The notes beneath the pieces were generated by a model that ran no database searches, was not told the origin of the DNA, and saw only the letters and a program-made list of their open reading frames with translations. The position numbers and the translations under genes are program-made. A stretch of 64,000 bases of DNA from Eubacteriaceae bacterium (lineage in GTDB: Bacteria > Bacillota > Clostridia > Eubacteriales > Eubacteriaceae): the NCBI GenBank assembly GCA_030156895.1, contig JASGLP010000003.1, positions 35,444 through 99,443 of the forward strand, written 5' to 3'. Shown here one piece after another: positions 26,898-35,440 of the stretch. How positions within the stretch are numbered: the stretch's first letter is position 1; each line of letters opens with the position of its first letter.

Positions 26898-28271
26898 ATG
26901 AATAAGCTAATTAAAAACAAAACCATTGATCCTGATCAGCTTGATCCCGCTAATTACTGCCAGTCGCTTTTACAGCTGGCTTATTTACAAGGACTGATTG
27001 ACGAAACATCTTCCCGGTCAATTCAAAGGCAGCTGACAGACCTGCTTAAAAATCAGATTGAAGCCTACACACGCGCACAAAGCAGCTCTGTTTCAAACGA
27101 AGTAGCTGAGTCTTTATATATTTCTATTTTGTATAACATCAGCCTGACCCTTAAAACCTTACCTTCACCAGAACTTGCAATTGAGCGGCTTAAAAACCAG
27201 CCGCTTGCTTCTCTATTCGAAAACGGCATCCAAATCGCCCAGCAAAAGATCAATACCGCCCGGATTCTTTTTAAACAGGTTCAAAAGACCCGAATCCCTA
27301 GCAGCAGCATCGCCTATAATGACACCCTCACTAAGGGATTACATCCTTTTTTCGCTGCCTATCGCCCGCGCTTTTTTGCTCATGAAACGCCGGGATTAAA
27401 CATTGATTATCCGCCACTTACACTGCCTTCACACCTAAGTGGCATTGAGTATTTTGTCGCATTCTTGCAGGGTTTAAAACTGGAAAACCAGTTTTGCCGC
27501 AGCTTTTCGGCCCAAGACATCCATGCCCTATTAAGCAGTCATGATGAAAATTACCACGACCTGATGATCAATATCAGTTATCAGGTGCTAAAAAACGCCT
27601 TGACCTGCACTCAGCTCGGCAAATCTGGTGGCCGGCTAAGACTCGAAAGCCAAGATCTGGCAGTCTTATCAAAGGCGCTTGAAGGCCTCAATCATAAGTC
27701 CCTTTGTGAAAATTTCGAACAATATCTGTCCCAACTCTTTCAGGCCTGTGATCTTAACGCCAGCTGTTTAGACTACTTCAAACTGGCAATTCCCGATCTG
27801 GCAGATGACGTTGATCGGGCTATGCAAAGTCAAACATTGGATAAGTTATTTGCTCTGCATCAGGAAGAACCGCAAAATCGGATTCTTTTTTCCACCGGCC
27901 AAACCATGTCACCGACCGATTTTCATGACTTTATTGAAGAATTCAAAAGCTGCCGGTATGCGTCCGACCAGCTGGCTATGATTCAATTGTCCATTAGGTC
28001 TTTAATGGACCTAAAAAATATTTTATTGGCAGTGCCTCTTAATAATGAACTTACCAATCAGGTTTTTAACCTTTTTAGCGATACTGATCTGGCTGCTTTT
28101 TACCAGCGCTATGTAATACCTTATAATCAGGAAGATGATACTCTTGCCCAAGAAGAAATTTATCTCCATAAATTACTGACCGCCTATTTGAAAACACAAA
28201 CCCTCGCGCGTCAGGCTCTAGTCCATTCTTTGGCAGCGCAACTGATCATCGCTCCCGAATCTTTTTATTAA
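26898..28271 (+). CDS. DUF6179-like protein
   Basis: 457 residues, helical, with no signal peptide or membrane segment. It lies 35 bases after the DUF6323-like gene behind a GGAGG site, so both are one operon. No enzymatic motif is visible (SYQVLKNALTCTQLGKSGGRL, TDFHDFIEEFKSC). The conserved pairing of the two families suggests a two-protein complex, with unknown job. It converges on the thioesterase gene, and the two coding ends overlap by 4 bases. Confidence 0.6.
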   Translation: MNKLIKNKTIDPDQLDPANYCQSLLQLAYLQGLIDETSSRSIQRQLTDLLKNQIEAYTRAQSSSVSNEVAESLYISILYNISLTLKTLPSPELAIERLKNQPLASLFENGIQIAQQKINTARILFKQVQKTRIPSSSIAYNDTLTKGLHPFFAAYRPRFFAHETPGLNIDYPPLTLPSHLSGIEYFVAFLQGLKLENQFCRSFSAQDIHALLSSHDENYHDLMINISYQVLKNALTCTQLGKSGGRLRLESQDLAVLSKALEGLNHKSLCENFEQYLSQLFQACDLNASCLDYFKLAIPDLADDVDRAMQSQTLDKLFALHQEEPQNRILFSTGQTMSPTDFHDFIEEFKSCRYASDQLAMIQLSIRSLMDLKNILLAVPLNNELTNQVFNLFSDTDLAAFYQRYVIPYNQEDDTLAQEEIYLHKLLTAYLKTQTLARQALVHSLAAQLIIAPESFY

Positions 28272-28660
28272 TGTTCTTTTATAAAACCGCTTCCGCTAAA
28301 GCTGGCAATGAGCCTGTTGTCCCCATCCGTTACACTCACCGAGTAATGACTCAGGGTTTTGCCGCTATTAATCTCTTGCGCTTTGGCAAACAGCCACTCA
28401 CCTTTTGGCGGTCTCAAATAATCAATATCAGCATGAATCCCCACGGTGGCATTACCCCGAGAATTTGATGCCACCGCAAAGGCAAAATCAGCCAAGGTAA
28501 AGATGACCCCACCTTGTACAACACCCAGTCCATTCAGGTGTTCCTCTTTTATTTTCATTTTAACCTGAGCCATACCTTCTGCCACATCCTGTATTTCGAT
28601 GCCCAACAACTTGGCAAACTGGTCTTTCTTAACCGTTCTGATCATCTCTTCTTCTATCAT
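28268..28660 (-). CDS. PaaI-type hotdog thioesterase
   Basis: 130 residues with the single hotdog fold: LGIEIQDVAEGMAQVKMKI, then LNGLGVVQGGVIFTLADFAFAVASNSRG (the catalytic Gly/Asp region of PaaI-like enzymes) and DIDYLRPPKGE. It hydrolyses acyl-CoA esters, perhaps phenylacetyl-CoA type in other bacteria; the substrate here is not known. A ribosome site, GGAGG, is placed at the start. It is the last host gene before the integrated element. Confidence 0.85.
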   Translation of the reverse strand: MIEEEMIRTVKKDQFAKLLGIEIQDVAEGMAQVKMKIKEEHLNGLGVVQGGVIFTLADFAFAVASNSRGNATVGIHADIDYLRPPKGEWLFAKAQEINSGKTLSHYSVSVTDGDNRLIASFSGSGFIKEH

Positions 28661-28777
28661 AAATAAGCCTCCGTCCTTAATCGTTTGAACTGTAGTATAG
28701 CATAGTTTATCTGTTTTTCCATCCTTCTAAAGGGTAAATTAAGGGGTCAAAACGATTGAATTGAATTTTAGGCATTA

Positions 28778-28803
28778 AAAAAACGGCTTTAAACTGCCGT
28801 TTT
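28778..28803 (-). terminator. Original tRNA-Ser terminator, now left of attL
   Basis: AAAACGGC pairs with GCCGTTTT, with an A-run on the left that becomes a T-run on the minus strand. Before integration this would have followed the tRNA-Ser gene. Confidence 0.65.
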
Positions 28804-28810
28804 TAATTTC

Positions 28811-28839
28811 TTTTCATGGCGGAGAGAGAGGGATTCGAA
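28811..28839. repeat. attL: 29-bp direct repeat of tRNA-Ser 3' end
   Basis: 29 bases (TTTTCATGGCGGAGAGAGAG followed by GGATTCGAA) identical to 42137-42165 inside and beside the intact tRNA-Ser. The copy here carries only the 3' part of the tRNA gene, as expected after integrase-mediated insertion into the T-arm/3' end. Confidence 0.93.
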
Positions 28840-28955
28840 TTATGGCAACCGCAATAAATCGCATAAATTCGTGGATTGTTTTAATCATCCAAACCCATCT
28901 AATAAGCCATTTCTATAAATATAAGCATTTTTTAAATCTCAAAAAATATTTCCAG

Positions 28956-28983
28956 TTGGGGTATTTGTTGGGGTGGTAGGGGT
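28956..28983 (+). promoter_or_regulatory. Possible integrase arm sites near attL
   Basis: TTGGGGT at 28956 and 28968 and TAGGGGT at 28977. The same heptamer occurs twice near attR (42053, 42065). Paired short repeats just inside both att sites fit arm-type binding sites of tyrosine recombinases. Confidence 0.5.
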
Positions 28984-29005
28984 GGAAAATGTAGTTTATT
29001 TTCAT

Positions 29006-29794
29006 TCAACTTATACAACCCAATAAATCCCGCCGTAACTGCTCCAATTCAATCAGATAATCGTCTGGGTCTTTATATTCCAGTCTGGTTAATCGCTCTA
29101 TTCGTGGTGCAAGACCAAATTCCACAACATACTTGCGCTTTAGTTCAAGCCCTGCCCTCGAGTTTCTTATCCGCAATAGGCCTTTATTAACCAGCCCCCG
29201 GGATCGCTCTGTAGTAACATTGAATACTGAACCGATTTCTTTGAGTGTATGCGCTGGGTAGTCATTCAGGCCGTAACGCAATTCAAGGGCTTTTCTTTCC
29301 CGTTCACCTAAATTGAATGCCCGATCCATAGTGCTGTTAATCTCTCTGGCCAATATGTCATTATCCAGCCTGTTTATCAGATCATTGAAGGGTTCTTGTG
29401 CCCTCTCGTCCTCAATAGTATCGATATATGTTAGATCCTCGCTTCCTGGTATCAAATCATCTGCACTGATAACTTTACACAACTTAGCATCTTTGCTGTA
29501 TCTTTTGTCAAGCGGTGTGGAAACCCTCAATCCCCTGGTAACATAACCCATAATAGCTTTGCTGGCATAAGAGGAAAATTTAAACCCTTTGGAAGGATCG
29601 AACCCTTTTACCGCCTCCATTAACCCAATATATCCCAACTGTTCCAGATCATCACGATCCAAATAAGATAAATCAATGTTATTTGAGCACCGATTAACGA
29701 CCATAAACACCAAACCCCTGTTATTCTCCACAATCGTATCCATTAGCGATTTATCGCCATCCTGATAGGCCTTTACAAGTTCTTCATTGGTCAT
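29006..29794 (-). CDS. Sigma-70 family factor of the mobile element
   Basis: 262 residues. Region 2 is clear (ENNRGLVFMVVNRCSNN, LEQLGYIGLMEAVKGFDPSKGFKFSSYA), then a linker with EDLTYIDTIED and a region 4 helix-turn-helix (LGERERKALELRYGLNDYPAHTLKEIGSVFNVTTERSRGLVNKGLLRIRN). Size and layout resemble group 3 factors, but it lies in the element, last in its minus-strand head operon. It could direct late transcription of the element or divert host polymerase; this is inference. It starts at the ATG at 29794 behind AAAGGA. Confidence 0.88.
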   Translation of the reverse strand: MTNEELVKAYQDGDKSLMDTIVENNRGLVFMVVNRCSNNIDLSYLDRDDLEQLGYIGLMEAVKGFDPSKGFKFSSYASKAIMGYVTRGLRVSTPLDKRYSKDAKLCKVISADDLIPGSEDLTYIDTIEDERAQEPFNDLINRLDNDILAREINSTMDRAFNLGERERKALELRYGLNDYPAHTLKEIGSVFNVTTERSRGLVNKGLLRIRNSRAGLELKRKYVVEFGLAPRIERLTRLEYKDPDDYLIELEQLRRDLLGCIS

Positions 29795-29850
29795 AACAAA
29801 GATATCCTTTCTATCTAAAAAAGCCGGTAAAAACCGGCACTATTCAATTA

Positions 29851-31230
29851 TTATTCGTCCTGATCGTCTCCAATCGGCTGGCCAAATGCACCGGCATAAC
29901 TATCATACTCGGTATATTCTTCTTTTTTCTCTTTTTTAATTTCCTTCATTTCTCGGGTAACATCTTCCACAAATGGGTGATTTGCCAGGATCGTCTTATT
30001 TGATGTTATCCCGTAGGAACCTTTACAAATTTCCGCTGCTTCAGAATCGTTGGTGATGGCTGTCCGGGTCCATGTTTGGGTGATTGCCTGACAGTCTGAG
30101 CGTAAATAATGACAGATTGCCCGTACAAAATCCCCGAACCCTAACCTAAATTCAGTTTCCAATAAGCCAGCTTTCAGTTCCAATAAGGAATACATGAACT
30201 TCAAGGCCACCCCTGAAGCATTCCCAAAGTCCTGTTGCTGCGGATCCACGCCCTGACCCTTTTCAAATATCGCCCGCCTGGTAATCTCTAACAGCTCTTT
30301 CCTGGCTTCGACCGGGATATCAATGCTAAGTGTGGATAATCCCGCCTTGTCAGTGTCGCTGTAGCTGGTTGTTTTAACGGTCTTATACTTTTTAAGCTGA
30401 TTCAGAAAAGCCCCCAGATCCTCGTCCTCGTAGCCAGAAAGCACAAAGATGATCTCCTGTATATCTTCCAAATCATTAACAAAACCGCTGTACACATTAT
30501 CATAGGTATCAACATGGCCTTTAATATTAACCAGATCACCCTCAGTAACGTTATTATTCATGAAGGGGATAAATGGCACGGTACCGAAATCATGCTTTAA
30601 TCTGTTGATCTGGCCATCCGGGTAGCTTTCGAACATGGGGTATTCCATTAATTCGTCCATGCTGGTTGAATTCAGCTTTCTGAACGCCTGACACCCTTCA
30701 TCATTCCAGTATTCATAAATATCATAGGTTTCGCCGGTGTCTTCATCCATCTGAGTATATGATCGGAACACGCCCAGCAGTTCCCGCTCCAGATCCTTAG
30801 ACCAGACAGGGATCACCTGTTTTGAATCAATCACCGCATATTTGAACTGCCCTTTGTCGCTGATCCAATAATGAAGCCAGGCAATGCCAGCATTAGAAGC
30901 ATTAATACACAGGTCTTTACAAACCTTCGAAAATCTGTCCCCCAGCACCTCAGTAATCTTTTTATTGGTCTGATTAGAGCCAACATCAAACAATGGCGGG
31001 CTGGTAAACAGATAACTGGCCTTTTGATTCACCAGCAGCCCATGGAAATTGTTACACACCCGATTATCAGCGTTCCTGAGCGGGTTATCCAGTTCATCGG
31101 TATTAACCGGCTTATTCAGAATGTCATTCTGGTTCCTGTAATACCGCTCTGCCACTTTCGTACCCTCCACCAGGGCAGCATGGCCACCGGTGTACTTCTT
31201 TATCGTTTTCCTGATTGTTTCAATATTCAA
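29851..31230 (-). CDS. Phage portal protein (SPP1 gp6 family)
   Basis: 459 residues, the normal size. Features of the SPP1-type portal: KYTGGHAALVEGTKVAERYYRNQNDIL, NFHGLLVNQKASYLFTSPP, and the acidic C-terminus EYDSYAGAFGQPIGDDQDE. Twelve copies form the ring through which DNA is packaged, docked with the terminase encoded next door. It lies 12 bases after the terminase gene. No truncation is seen. Confidence 0.93.
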   Translation of the reverse strand: MNIETIRKTIKKYTGGHAALVEGTKVAERYYRNQNDILNKPVNTDELDNPLRNADNRVCNNFHGLLVNQKASYLFTSPPLFDVGSNQTNKKITEVLGDRFSKVCKDLCINASNAGIAWLHYWISDKGQFKYAVIDSKQVIPVWSKDLERELLGVFRSYTQMDEDTGETYDIYEYWNDEGCQAFRKLNSTSMDELMEYPMFESYPDGQINRLKHDFGTVPFIPFMNNNVTEGDLVNIKGHVDTYDNVYSGFVNDLEDIQEIIFVLSGYEDEDLGAFLNQLKKYKTVKTTSYSDTDKAGLSTLSIDIPVEARKELLEITRRAIFEKGQGVDPQQQDFGNASGVALKFMYSLLELKAGLLETEFRLGFGDFVRAICHYLRSDCQAITQTWTRTAITNDSEAAEICKGSYGITSNKTILANHPFVEDVTREMKEIKKEKKEEYTEYDSYAGAFGQPIGDDQDE

Positions 31231-31242
31231 ATTATGAACCTC

Positions 31243-32490
31243 CTATTTCAGTACGGATATTCCGGACGGTCTGTCAATGCTCTCTGTTGCGTATCTGAGG
31301 GCATCCAGCAGGTGATTGTAGTCATCTACCGGCTTATTCAGGATCTGACCGTCTTTGTTATCCCAAATATAATTACTCAATTCCACAAGGGTATTCTCAC
31401 AACAAGGGTGCACATAGATTTTATAGTCCTGAAGCTTCTGAATCCCGAACAGAATACTGTCTCGTCCTTTTCTGGCTGGTCTGACTCTGTTTAAGCCTAA
31501 CCGCCTTAATTCGTCAATGCTCTTGGGTTCGGCACTATCGGCAATGATGCGCTCTTTGGCATAGCCCCGGTAACTGATCTCATTGAATATGTCCTTATTA
31601 GTCAGTGCCTTTTTATAGATCTCATCATAAATGTAGATGGTCTTAGTCGCCTTATCAGCCAGCAGAGCAATAAAGGCCGTTGGATCATTGGTATAGCCAA
31701 AATCAAGGCCAAACAGAGCGGTGACCGTCTGGATCTGGTTGATTTCATCCTTATTGAATTCCAGTTCTTCAAAGTTCTGATAAACCAGCCCTTCAGCAAT
31801 ACCCCAGTCGCCCAGACCTTCCACTTTATACCGGCGGGGGTTATTGACCTTCATAGTCTCAAAAATTAACCGGTCATCAGCTCCCAGAAACTCATTGCAA
31901 TGATAATCTGTGGTCATGGCCAGTATGTCCGGATCGGTGCAATCAAAGAACCGCTTTTTAATCCAGTGCTTTTCTGACCATGGGTTAAAGGTCATGGTGA
32001 TCTGCTTAAAATAGCCCTCTGGCAGCTCACCCCTGATTGATAGATCCACCTTATTAAAGGCGTCTTCATCCATTACTTGAAAGGCTTCTTCGAACCATGC
32101 CCAACACAGATAACCTTTTTCAACCGTAATGGAAGTAATCCCCATTGGATCATCAAGCCCCCGGAAAAGGATCTTCTGGCCGGTAGGCTTATAGGTGGCT
32201 TCAAGCGGTGATTTACTAAAATACCACAGGTGAGATACATTCAAATTATGGGTTGCCCATTTAAGCTGCGACCAGGTGGAATCCTTGTGGGTATTAAAAA
32301 CCCGGCGTATCACCAGAGCATTGGCCAGCTGATATTTCATCAGGTTATAAATGAGCCATTGAGCAGCCGTGGTGGATTTCTTGGAACCACGACCGCCCTT
32401 TACGACCCTGTAACGGCCTTTAAAATCCCAGAAGGTTTTATAACCCCTGCCAATTTTTTCAGGCAGATAAACATCAGTCTTCAAGCTCAT
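31243..32490 (-). CDS. Terminase large subunit (packaging ATPase-nuclease)
   Basis: 415 residues. ATPase: VVKGGRGSKKSTTAA (Walker A variant) and YLCWAWFEEAFQ (Walker B, catalytic Glu). Nuclease: LFGLDFGYTNDPTAF, IYIYDEIYKK and LLDALRYATES with the metal aspartates. It belongs to the PBSX/SPP1 group. It drives DNA into the procapsid and cuts it at headful or pac. The ATG at 32490 follows GGGGGTG. It overlaps the TerS gene, so the two are coupled. Confidence 0.95.
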   Translation of the reverse strand: MSLKTDVYLPEKIGRGYKTFWDFKGRYRVVKGGRGSKKSTTAAQWLIYNLMKYQLANALVIRRVFNTHKDSTWSQLKWATHNLNVSHLWYFSKSPLEATYKPTGQKILFRGLDDPMGITSITVEKGYLCWAWFEEAFQVMDEDAFNKVDLSIRGELPEGYFKQITMTFNPWSEKHWIKKRFFDCTDPDILAMTTDYHCNEFLGADDRLIFETMKVNNPRRYKVEGLGDWGIAEGLVYQNFEELEFNKDEINQIQTVTALFGLDFGYTNDPTAFIALLADKATKTIYIYDEIYKKALTNKDIFNEISYRGYAKERIIADSAEPKSIDELRRLGLNRVRPARKGRDSILFGIQKLQDYKIYVHPCCENTLVELSNYIWDNKDGQILNKPVDDYNHLLDALRYATESIDRPSGISVLK

Positions 32491-32893
32491 TTTCACCCCC
32501 AAAAACGACTGGCTGGCTTATATCGGCTTCGATCTTATCAATATATAGCCGGTACCGCTTGCCCAGTAATTCAGCGCATTTATTGGCATCCCGGATAGAG
32601 ATCTGCTTCTTAACCTTTTGAGCCTCACCATCAACCACAAGCACCACTTCTTCTTGCAGCTCCATCCGCATTCCTTTGGTCAGATACTCAAGAACTTCCT
32701 GAGCTGTAGCGGTATTTTCGGTTCTAATTTCTTCCAGTCGTTCATCAATAATCTGTTTGATTGTAGTATTTTGTAGTAACTTATTCGCATTCGTATTTGC
32801 GAACTTCTCCGAATAACCAGCCCTGATTGCTGCCTGGGTGGCATTAAGATCGATCAAATATTCATCTGCAAAGCGTTTCTGTTTTTCTGTCAC
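32474..32893 (-). CDS. Terminase small subunit
   Basis: 139 residues of the Terminase_2 family: EKQKRFADEYLIDLNATQAAIRAGYS (helix-turn-helix) and a helical C-terminal oligomerisation part. It recognises the packaging start site of the element. In phage-inducible islands, a TerS of its own directs packaging of the island instead of the helper phage. GGAGGTGG precedes the ATG at 32893. Confidence 0.92.
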   Translation of the reverse strand: MTEKQKRFADEYLIDLNATQAAIRAGYSEKFANTNANKLLQNTTIKQIIDERLEEIRTENTATAQEVLEYLTKGMRMELQEEVVLVVDGEAQKVKKQISIRDANKCAELLGKRYRLYIDKIEADISQPVVFGGENELED

Positions 32894-32909
32894 TTTGCCA
32901 CCTCCATTT

Positions 32910-33242
32910 CTACCATTTTAGTTTTCTGTATCGGGATAATTGCGCCCGGTATTGTCTTAATAGTGACTGGGTATAATCAGTGTTTTCTTTGAAGCTGACC
33001 GATGTATCGCCCATGCTGGTACTGGCAACGGCACCAGAGGGAAGGTTTTCGCTTCCTAAATTTTCATTTCTGTATAAGTCGGCTGCCATCCGATAAGCGG
33101 TTAAAATCGTCCCATTGGGTACTGTATCCACATTGCAGTAATTACAGATCGCTTCTGTTACACTGTCGATGCAGAATTGCAGCAGGTCGTTTTGATCGGC
33201 TGCCGTGATCCCTAAGAGTATTTTTAGTTTCTCTAAATCCAT
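32910..33242 (-). CDS. Head-tail connector protein
   Basis: 110 residues of the phage gp6/gp15-type connector family: MDLEKLKILLGITAADQNDLLQFCIDSVTEAICNYCN and the end TDYTQSLLRQYRAQLSRYRKLKW. A dodecamer of it would seal the portal and offer a dock for a tail. I start it at the second ATG, 33242, five bases behind AAGGA. Its presence without tail genes fits an element that takes tails from a helper phage. Confidence 0.75.
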   Translation of the reverse strand: MDLEKLKILLGITAADQNDLLQFCIDSVTEAICNYCNVDTVPNGTILTAYRMAADLYRNENLGSENLPSGAVASTSMGDTSVSFKENTDYTQSLLRQYRAQLSRYRKLKW

Positions 33243-33302
33243 TGTCATTTCCTTTCAAAAATAGCCACACAACCCCATAGCAGGATCATGTGGCCATTAT
33301 AT

Positions 33303-34136
33303 TTAAACTGTTGCCTGATAATACAAAGCTTTGGCCTTGTTATTCAGGACAAAAGCATCATATACAATTCGACCCTCAACCAGTGAGCCACTGATCCCCG
33401 GCGGGTCTTGGTGGATCTTATAGTCTTCCAGTTTGGTAGGTGCTACCGTTGCGATTGGATGCCCTAACAGGAAGCCAAACCCAGCAGGTAAACGCCCAGA
33501 GGGGACTTTAAAGACTTTTGCGCCGTCAATCAGGCCAATAACCCCCTGCAGTCTTAACTCATTCCCGATATCAGTTTCCATGATGATATCCGGACACTTT
33601 TTCATCAATACATAGGAATCGGGGTTAAATACCAGGAATCGGCCTGTTTCCGGCACTTCTGCATCATCCAATGTTTTCCCGGCTGCGATAATCTGATCAT
33701 AGATATTATCAGCGGTCAGAGCCAGCGCATCCGGTTTTGTTCCAGCATTGGTGCACATTTTGCCGTAAACATAAGCATCTACGGTTGGTATAATAATTTC
33801 ACGTGTTTGTCTGGCCAGTGCTGTGCTCGCCTGCATCGCCTGATTGGTTTCATCCTGATCCATCTTATCAATCGCAAAAGTAAACGCCTTATCTTGAGAT
33901 AAGATCATTTCCTGAGTGGTTGCTCCCAAGCTTGTGATATCACCATAACGGGAATCAGTGTCCGCGGTACCTGCCCGGTCATAATCATTCAATGGTGAAG
34001 TGGTCACTTTGTAGACCTTAATCGAATGCGCCCCTGTCCAGTCGTAATCCTGATTAGTCAGCAGTGATTTCTTTGATTCGACTTTAAAAACCTCGTCAAC
34101 ATGAGGTGCGTATTTTGTTACTAAATTTATTGCCAT
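33303..34136 (-). CDS. Major capsid protein
   Basis: 277 residues: AINLVTKYAPHVDEVFKVESKKSLLTNQ start, an HK97-fold type body (DWTGAHSIKVYKV, RDVTKMDQDETNQ-like E-loop region at about residues 85-110, IIPTVDAYVYGKM) and GLIDGAKVFKVPSGRLPAG. It is intact and follows the scaffold gene with 21 bases between. It should build the capsid with the scaffold. An exact phage relative is not named here. Confidence 0.85.
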   Translation of the reverse strand: MAINLVTKYAPHVDEVFKVESKKSLLTNQDYDWTGAHSIKVYKVTTSPLNDYDRAGTADTDSRYGDITSLGATTQEMILSQDKAFTFAIDKMDQDETNQAMQASTALARQTREIIIPTVDAYVYGKMCTNAGTKPDALALTADNIYDQIIAAGKTLDDAEVPETGRFLVFNPDSYVLMKKCPDIIMETDIGNELRLQGVIGLIDGAKVFKVPSGRLPAGFGFLLGHPIATVAPTKLEDYKIHQDPPGISGSLVEGRIVYDAFVLNNKAKALYYQATV

Positions 34137-34157
34137 TTATTAAACTCTCCTATTTCA

Positions 34158-34568
34158 TTATTTTAACCCCATCCATTCCCGGATCTGATCGTCCGTTGAT
34201 GGGGATTCACCGCCAGCCTTGGGTTCATATCGTGGAGGGGCTGACGGCAGCTTCAAGGCTTTCTCCACAATCTCTATACTTTTTATGAGGGTTTCTTCAT
34301 CCTCATACTTTAATGCGTCTAAAATATCCAGGGAAATTCCCTTTTCAGAAAGCAGCTCTTTGGCCTTGAAATTCAGCTCTTTGTTCTTAAATTCCTGTTC
34401 CATGGCTTCATACTTCTTTTGGGTCTTTTCCTTCTCCTTTGCCAGACGATCCCTGACAATTTCATTCACCTGATCCTGAGAAAAGGTTTTGCCATCTTTG
34501 GTTTTAACAGCACCCGGATCATCACCGGTGAGATTTGATTCCATCACGTTATCTGCAACGTTTTCCAT
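34158..34568 (-). CDS. Capsid scaffolding protein (DUF4355 type)
   Basis: 136 residues, charged and helical: KTKDGKTFSQDQVNEIVRDRLAKEKEKTQKKYEAMEQEFKNKEL (a long coiled coil) and a C-terminal short basic segment. This composition and the place just before the major capsid gene are typical of DUF4355 scaffolds, which guide procapsid assembly and leave. Like the SPP1 system, no head protease is needed. AAGGAGG precedes the start. Confidence 0.85.
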   Translation of the reverse strand: MENVADNVMESNLTGDDPGAVKTKDGKTFSQDQVNEIVRDRLAKEKEKTQKKYEAMEQEFKNKELNFKAKELLSEKGISLDILDALKYEDEETLIKSIEIVEKALKLPSAPPRYEPKAGGESPSTDDQIREWMGLK

Positions 34569-34609
34569 TATGCGATCCTCCTTTTAACGTCCGGGGTGGA
34601 CTATTTTTT

Positions 34610-34745
34610 CGACAAAATAAAAACGCGGGAACAATATTAGACCAATTTATGGTAATATCGTTTCCCGCGCTACGTTTAAAGCTTCCAGAAGTACAGTGGC
34701 AGCAACAACACCGCACAACTGGGGTACTCAGTAATTTATTTTGTC
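34610..34745 (-). ncRNA. Structured leader RNA of the head/packaging operon
   Basis: Predicted transcript from about 34745 to the terminator at 34624-34669, about 130 bases, with no coding frame. AGTAC/GTACT and CCAG/CTGG pairs precede the terminator. The layout points to control by antitermination. No sequence family is recognised. Confidence 0.5.
34624..34669 (-). terminator. Intrinsic terminator in the head-operon leader
   Basis: CGCGGGAA pairs with TTCCCGCG, with an inner stem (ACGATATTACC against GGTCTAATATTGT), followed by T-rich sequence on the minus strand. It lies between the promoter at 34752-34780 and the scaffold gene, so the operon is read only if this signal is passed. Confidence 0.75.
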
Positions 34746-34751
34746 AGTATT

Positions 34752-34780
34752 ATTATAATATGAATAGTATGTTTTGTCAA
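34752..34780 (-). promoter_or_regulatory. Promoter of the head/packaging operon
   Basis: On the minus strand TTGACA (34775-34780), a 17-base spacer and TATAAT (34752-34757): a perfect consensus, about 185 bases before the scaffold start. Confidence 0.75.
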
Positions 34781-34781
34781 C

Positions 34782-34952
34782 TCAAACGCCGTTATTATGC
34801 GGTTTAGAGTGTTTTTCTGTGATATAAATATGCTTGTACGGTTTATCGTGATTGCTTCTTTTTACCTTGCAATTATCAATCATCGGTTCCAATAATTCAA
34901 GAACCGGCTGCACTTCTTTTTCGTCCTCATAGGAGATGTTTATTTTAATCAT
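34782..34952 (-). CDS. Small protein of the mobile element, unknown
   Basis: 56 residues (MIKINISYEDEKEVQPVLEL, then a short basic part KVKRSNHDKPYKHIYI). Its ATG overlaps the stop of the preceding gene in the series ATGATTAA, so translation is coupled. The frame extends 24 residues further upstream but this start has better context. Function unknown. Confidence 0.55.
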   Translation of the reverse strand: MIKINISYEDEKEVQPVLELLEPMIDNCKVKRSNHDKPYKHIYITEKHSKPHNNGV

Positions 34953-35121
34953 CAATGCCCCACTCGGAAACAATAAACTTAATCGCTGCCTGACTGTAAT
35001 AGGTTCGACCGCTTTCGGTTTCAATTATTATGAACCCTGGCATATTCTGATTATCAACGACTTTGCAGTCATCAGGTCTTATAACTTTCCCGTCTAAAAA
35101 ATGGATAAATTTAATTTTCAT
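34945..35121 (-). CDS. Small protein of the mobile element, unknown
   Basis: 58 residues, read from the ATG at 35121: MKIKFIHFLDGKVIRPDDCK, then FIIIETESGRTYYSQAAIKF, ending VSEWGIDD. It overlaps the neighbour on each side in stop/start fusions (ATGAAAATTAA upstream, ATGATTAA downstream) and has AAGGA before its start. A beta-rich small fold is likely. Too short for many gene-finders. Confidence 0.6.
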   Translation of the reverse strand: MKIKFIHFLDGKVIRPDDCKVVDNQNMPGFIIIETESGRTYYSQAAIKFIVSEWGIDD

Positions 35122-35293
35122 ACTGTTTTTCCTTCACCATATTACATAAATCCGCAAAATCAAACAATGCACTTTCAAGAAAATCATGCGCGACTTCAGC
35201 ATTATTTTTGATCATCTCACCAGTGGCTACGCCATTCTGGATAGCCAGCATTAAATCTTCTGCATCGATAATTGATTTTTCAATATTTTTCAT
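35111..35293 (-). CDS. Small protein of the mobile element, unknown
   Basis: 60 residues, acidic and helical (IDAEDLMLAIQNGVATGEMI, AHDFLESALFDFADLCNMVK). It overlaps the neighbour genes at both ends by short stop/start overlaps. No known family. Likely part of the replication or regulation module of the element. Confidence 0.55.
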   Translation of the reverse strand: MKNIEKSIIDAEDLMLAIQNGVATGEMIKNNAEVAHDFLESALFDFADLCNMVKEKQYEN

Positions 35294-35438
35294 TAATCCC
35301 TAGGTCATGCGCCAGTTCAATTATCCCATCAATCTTTGATGATACCAGTTTGACTGCTGAATCCATTCCGGCCAAATGTGCCATTAAAGTTTCTTTTTCC
35401 TCCACAAGATTCATGAAGGCTTTGTATTCGCTGGTCAT
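35280..35438 (-). CDS. Small protein of the mobile element, unknown
   Basis: 52 residues from the ATG at 35438 (MTSEYKAFMNLVEEKETLMA, then SAVKLVSSKIDGIIELAH), a helical protein. The start lies three bases after the stop of the preceding gene, with a GGGATGA site. The frame could extend to 35561, but that part would be shared with the neighbour gene and has low-quality composition. Confidence 0.5.
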   Translation of the reverse strand: MTSEYKAFMNLVEEKETLMAHLAGMDSAVKLVSSKIDGIIELAHDLGINEKY

Positions 35439-35440
35439 TT

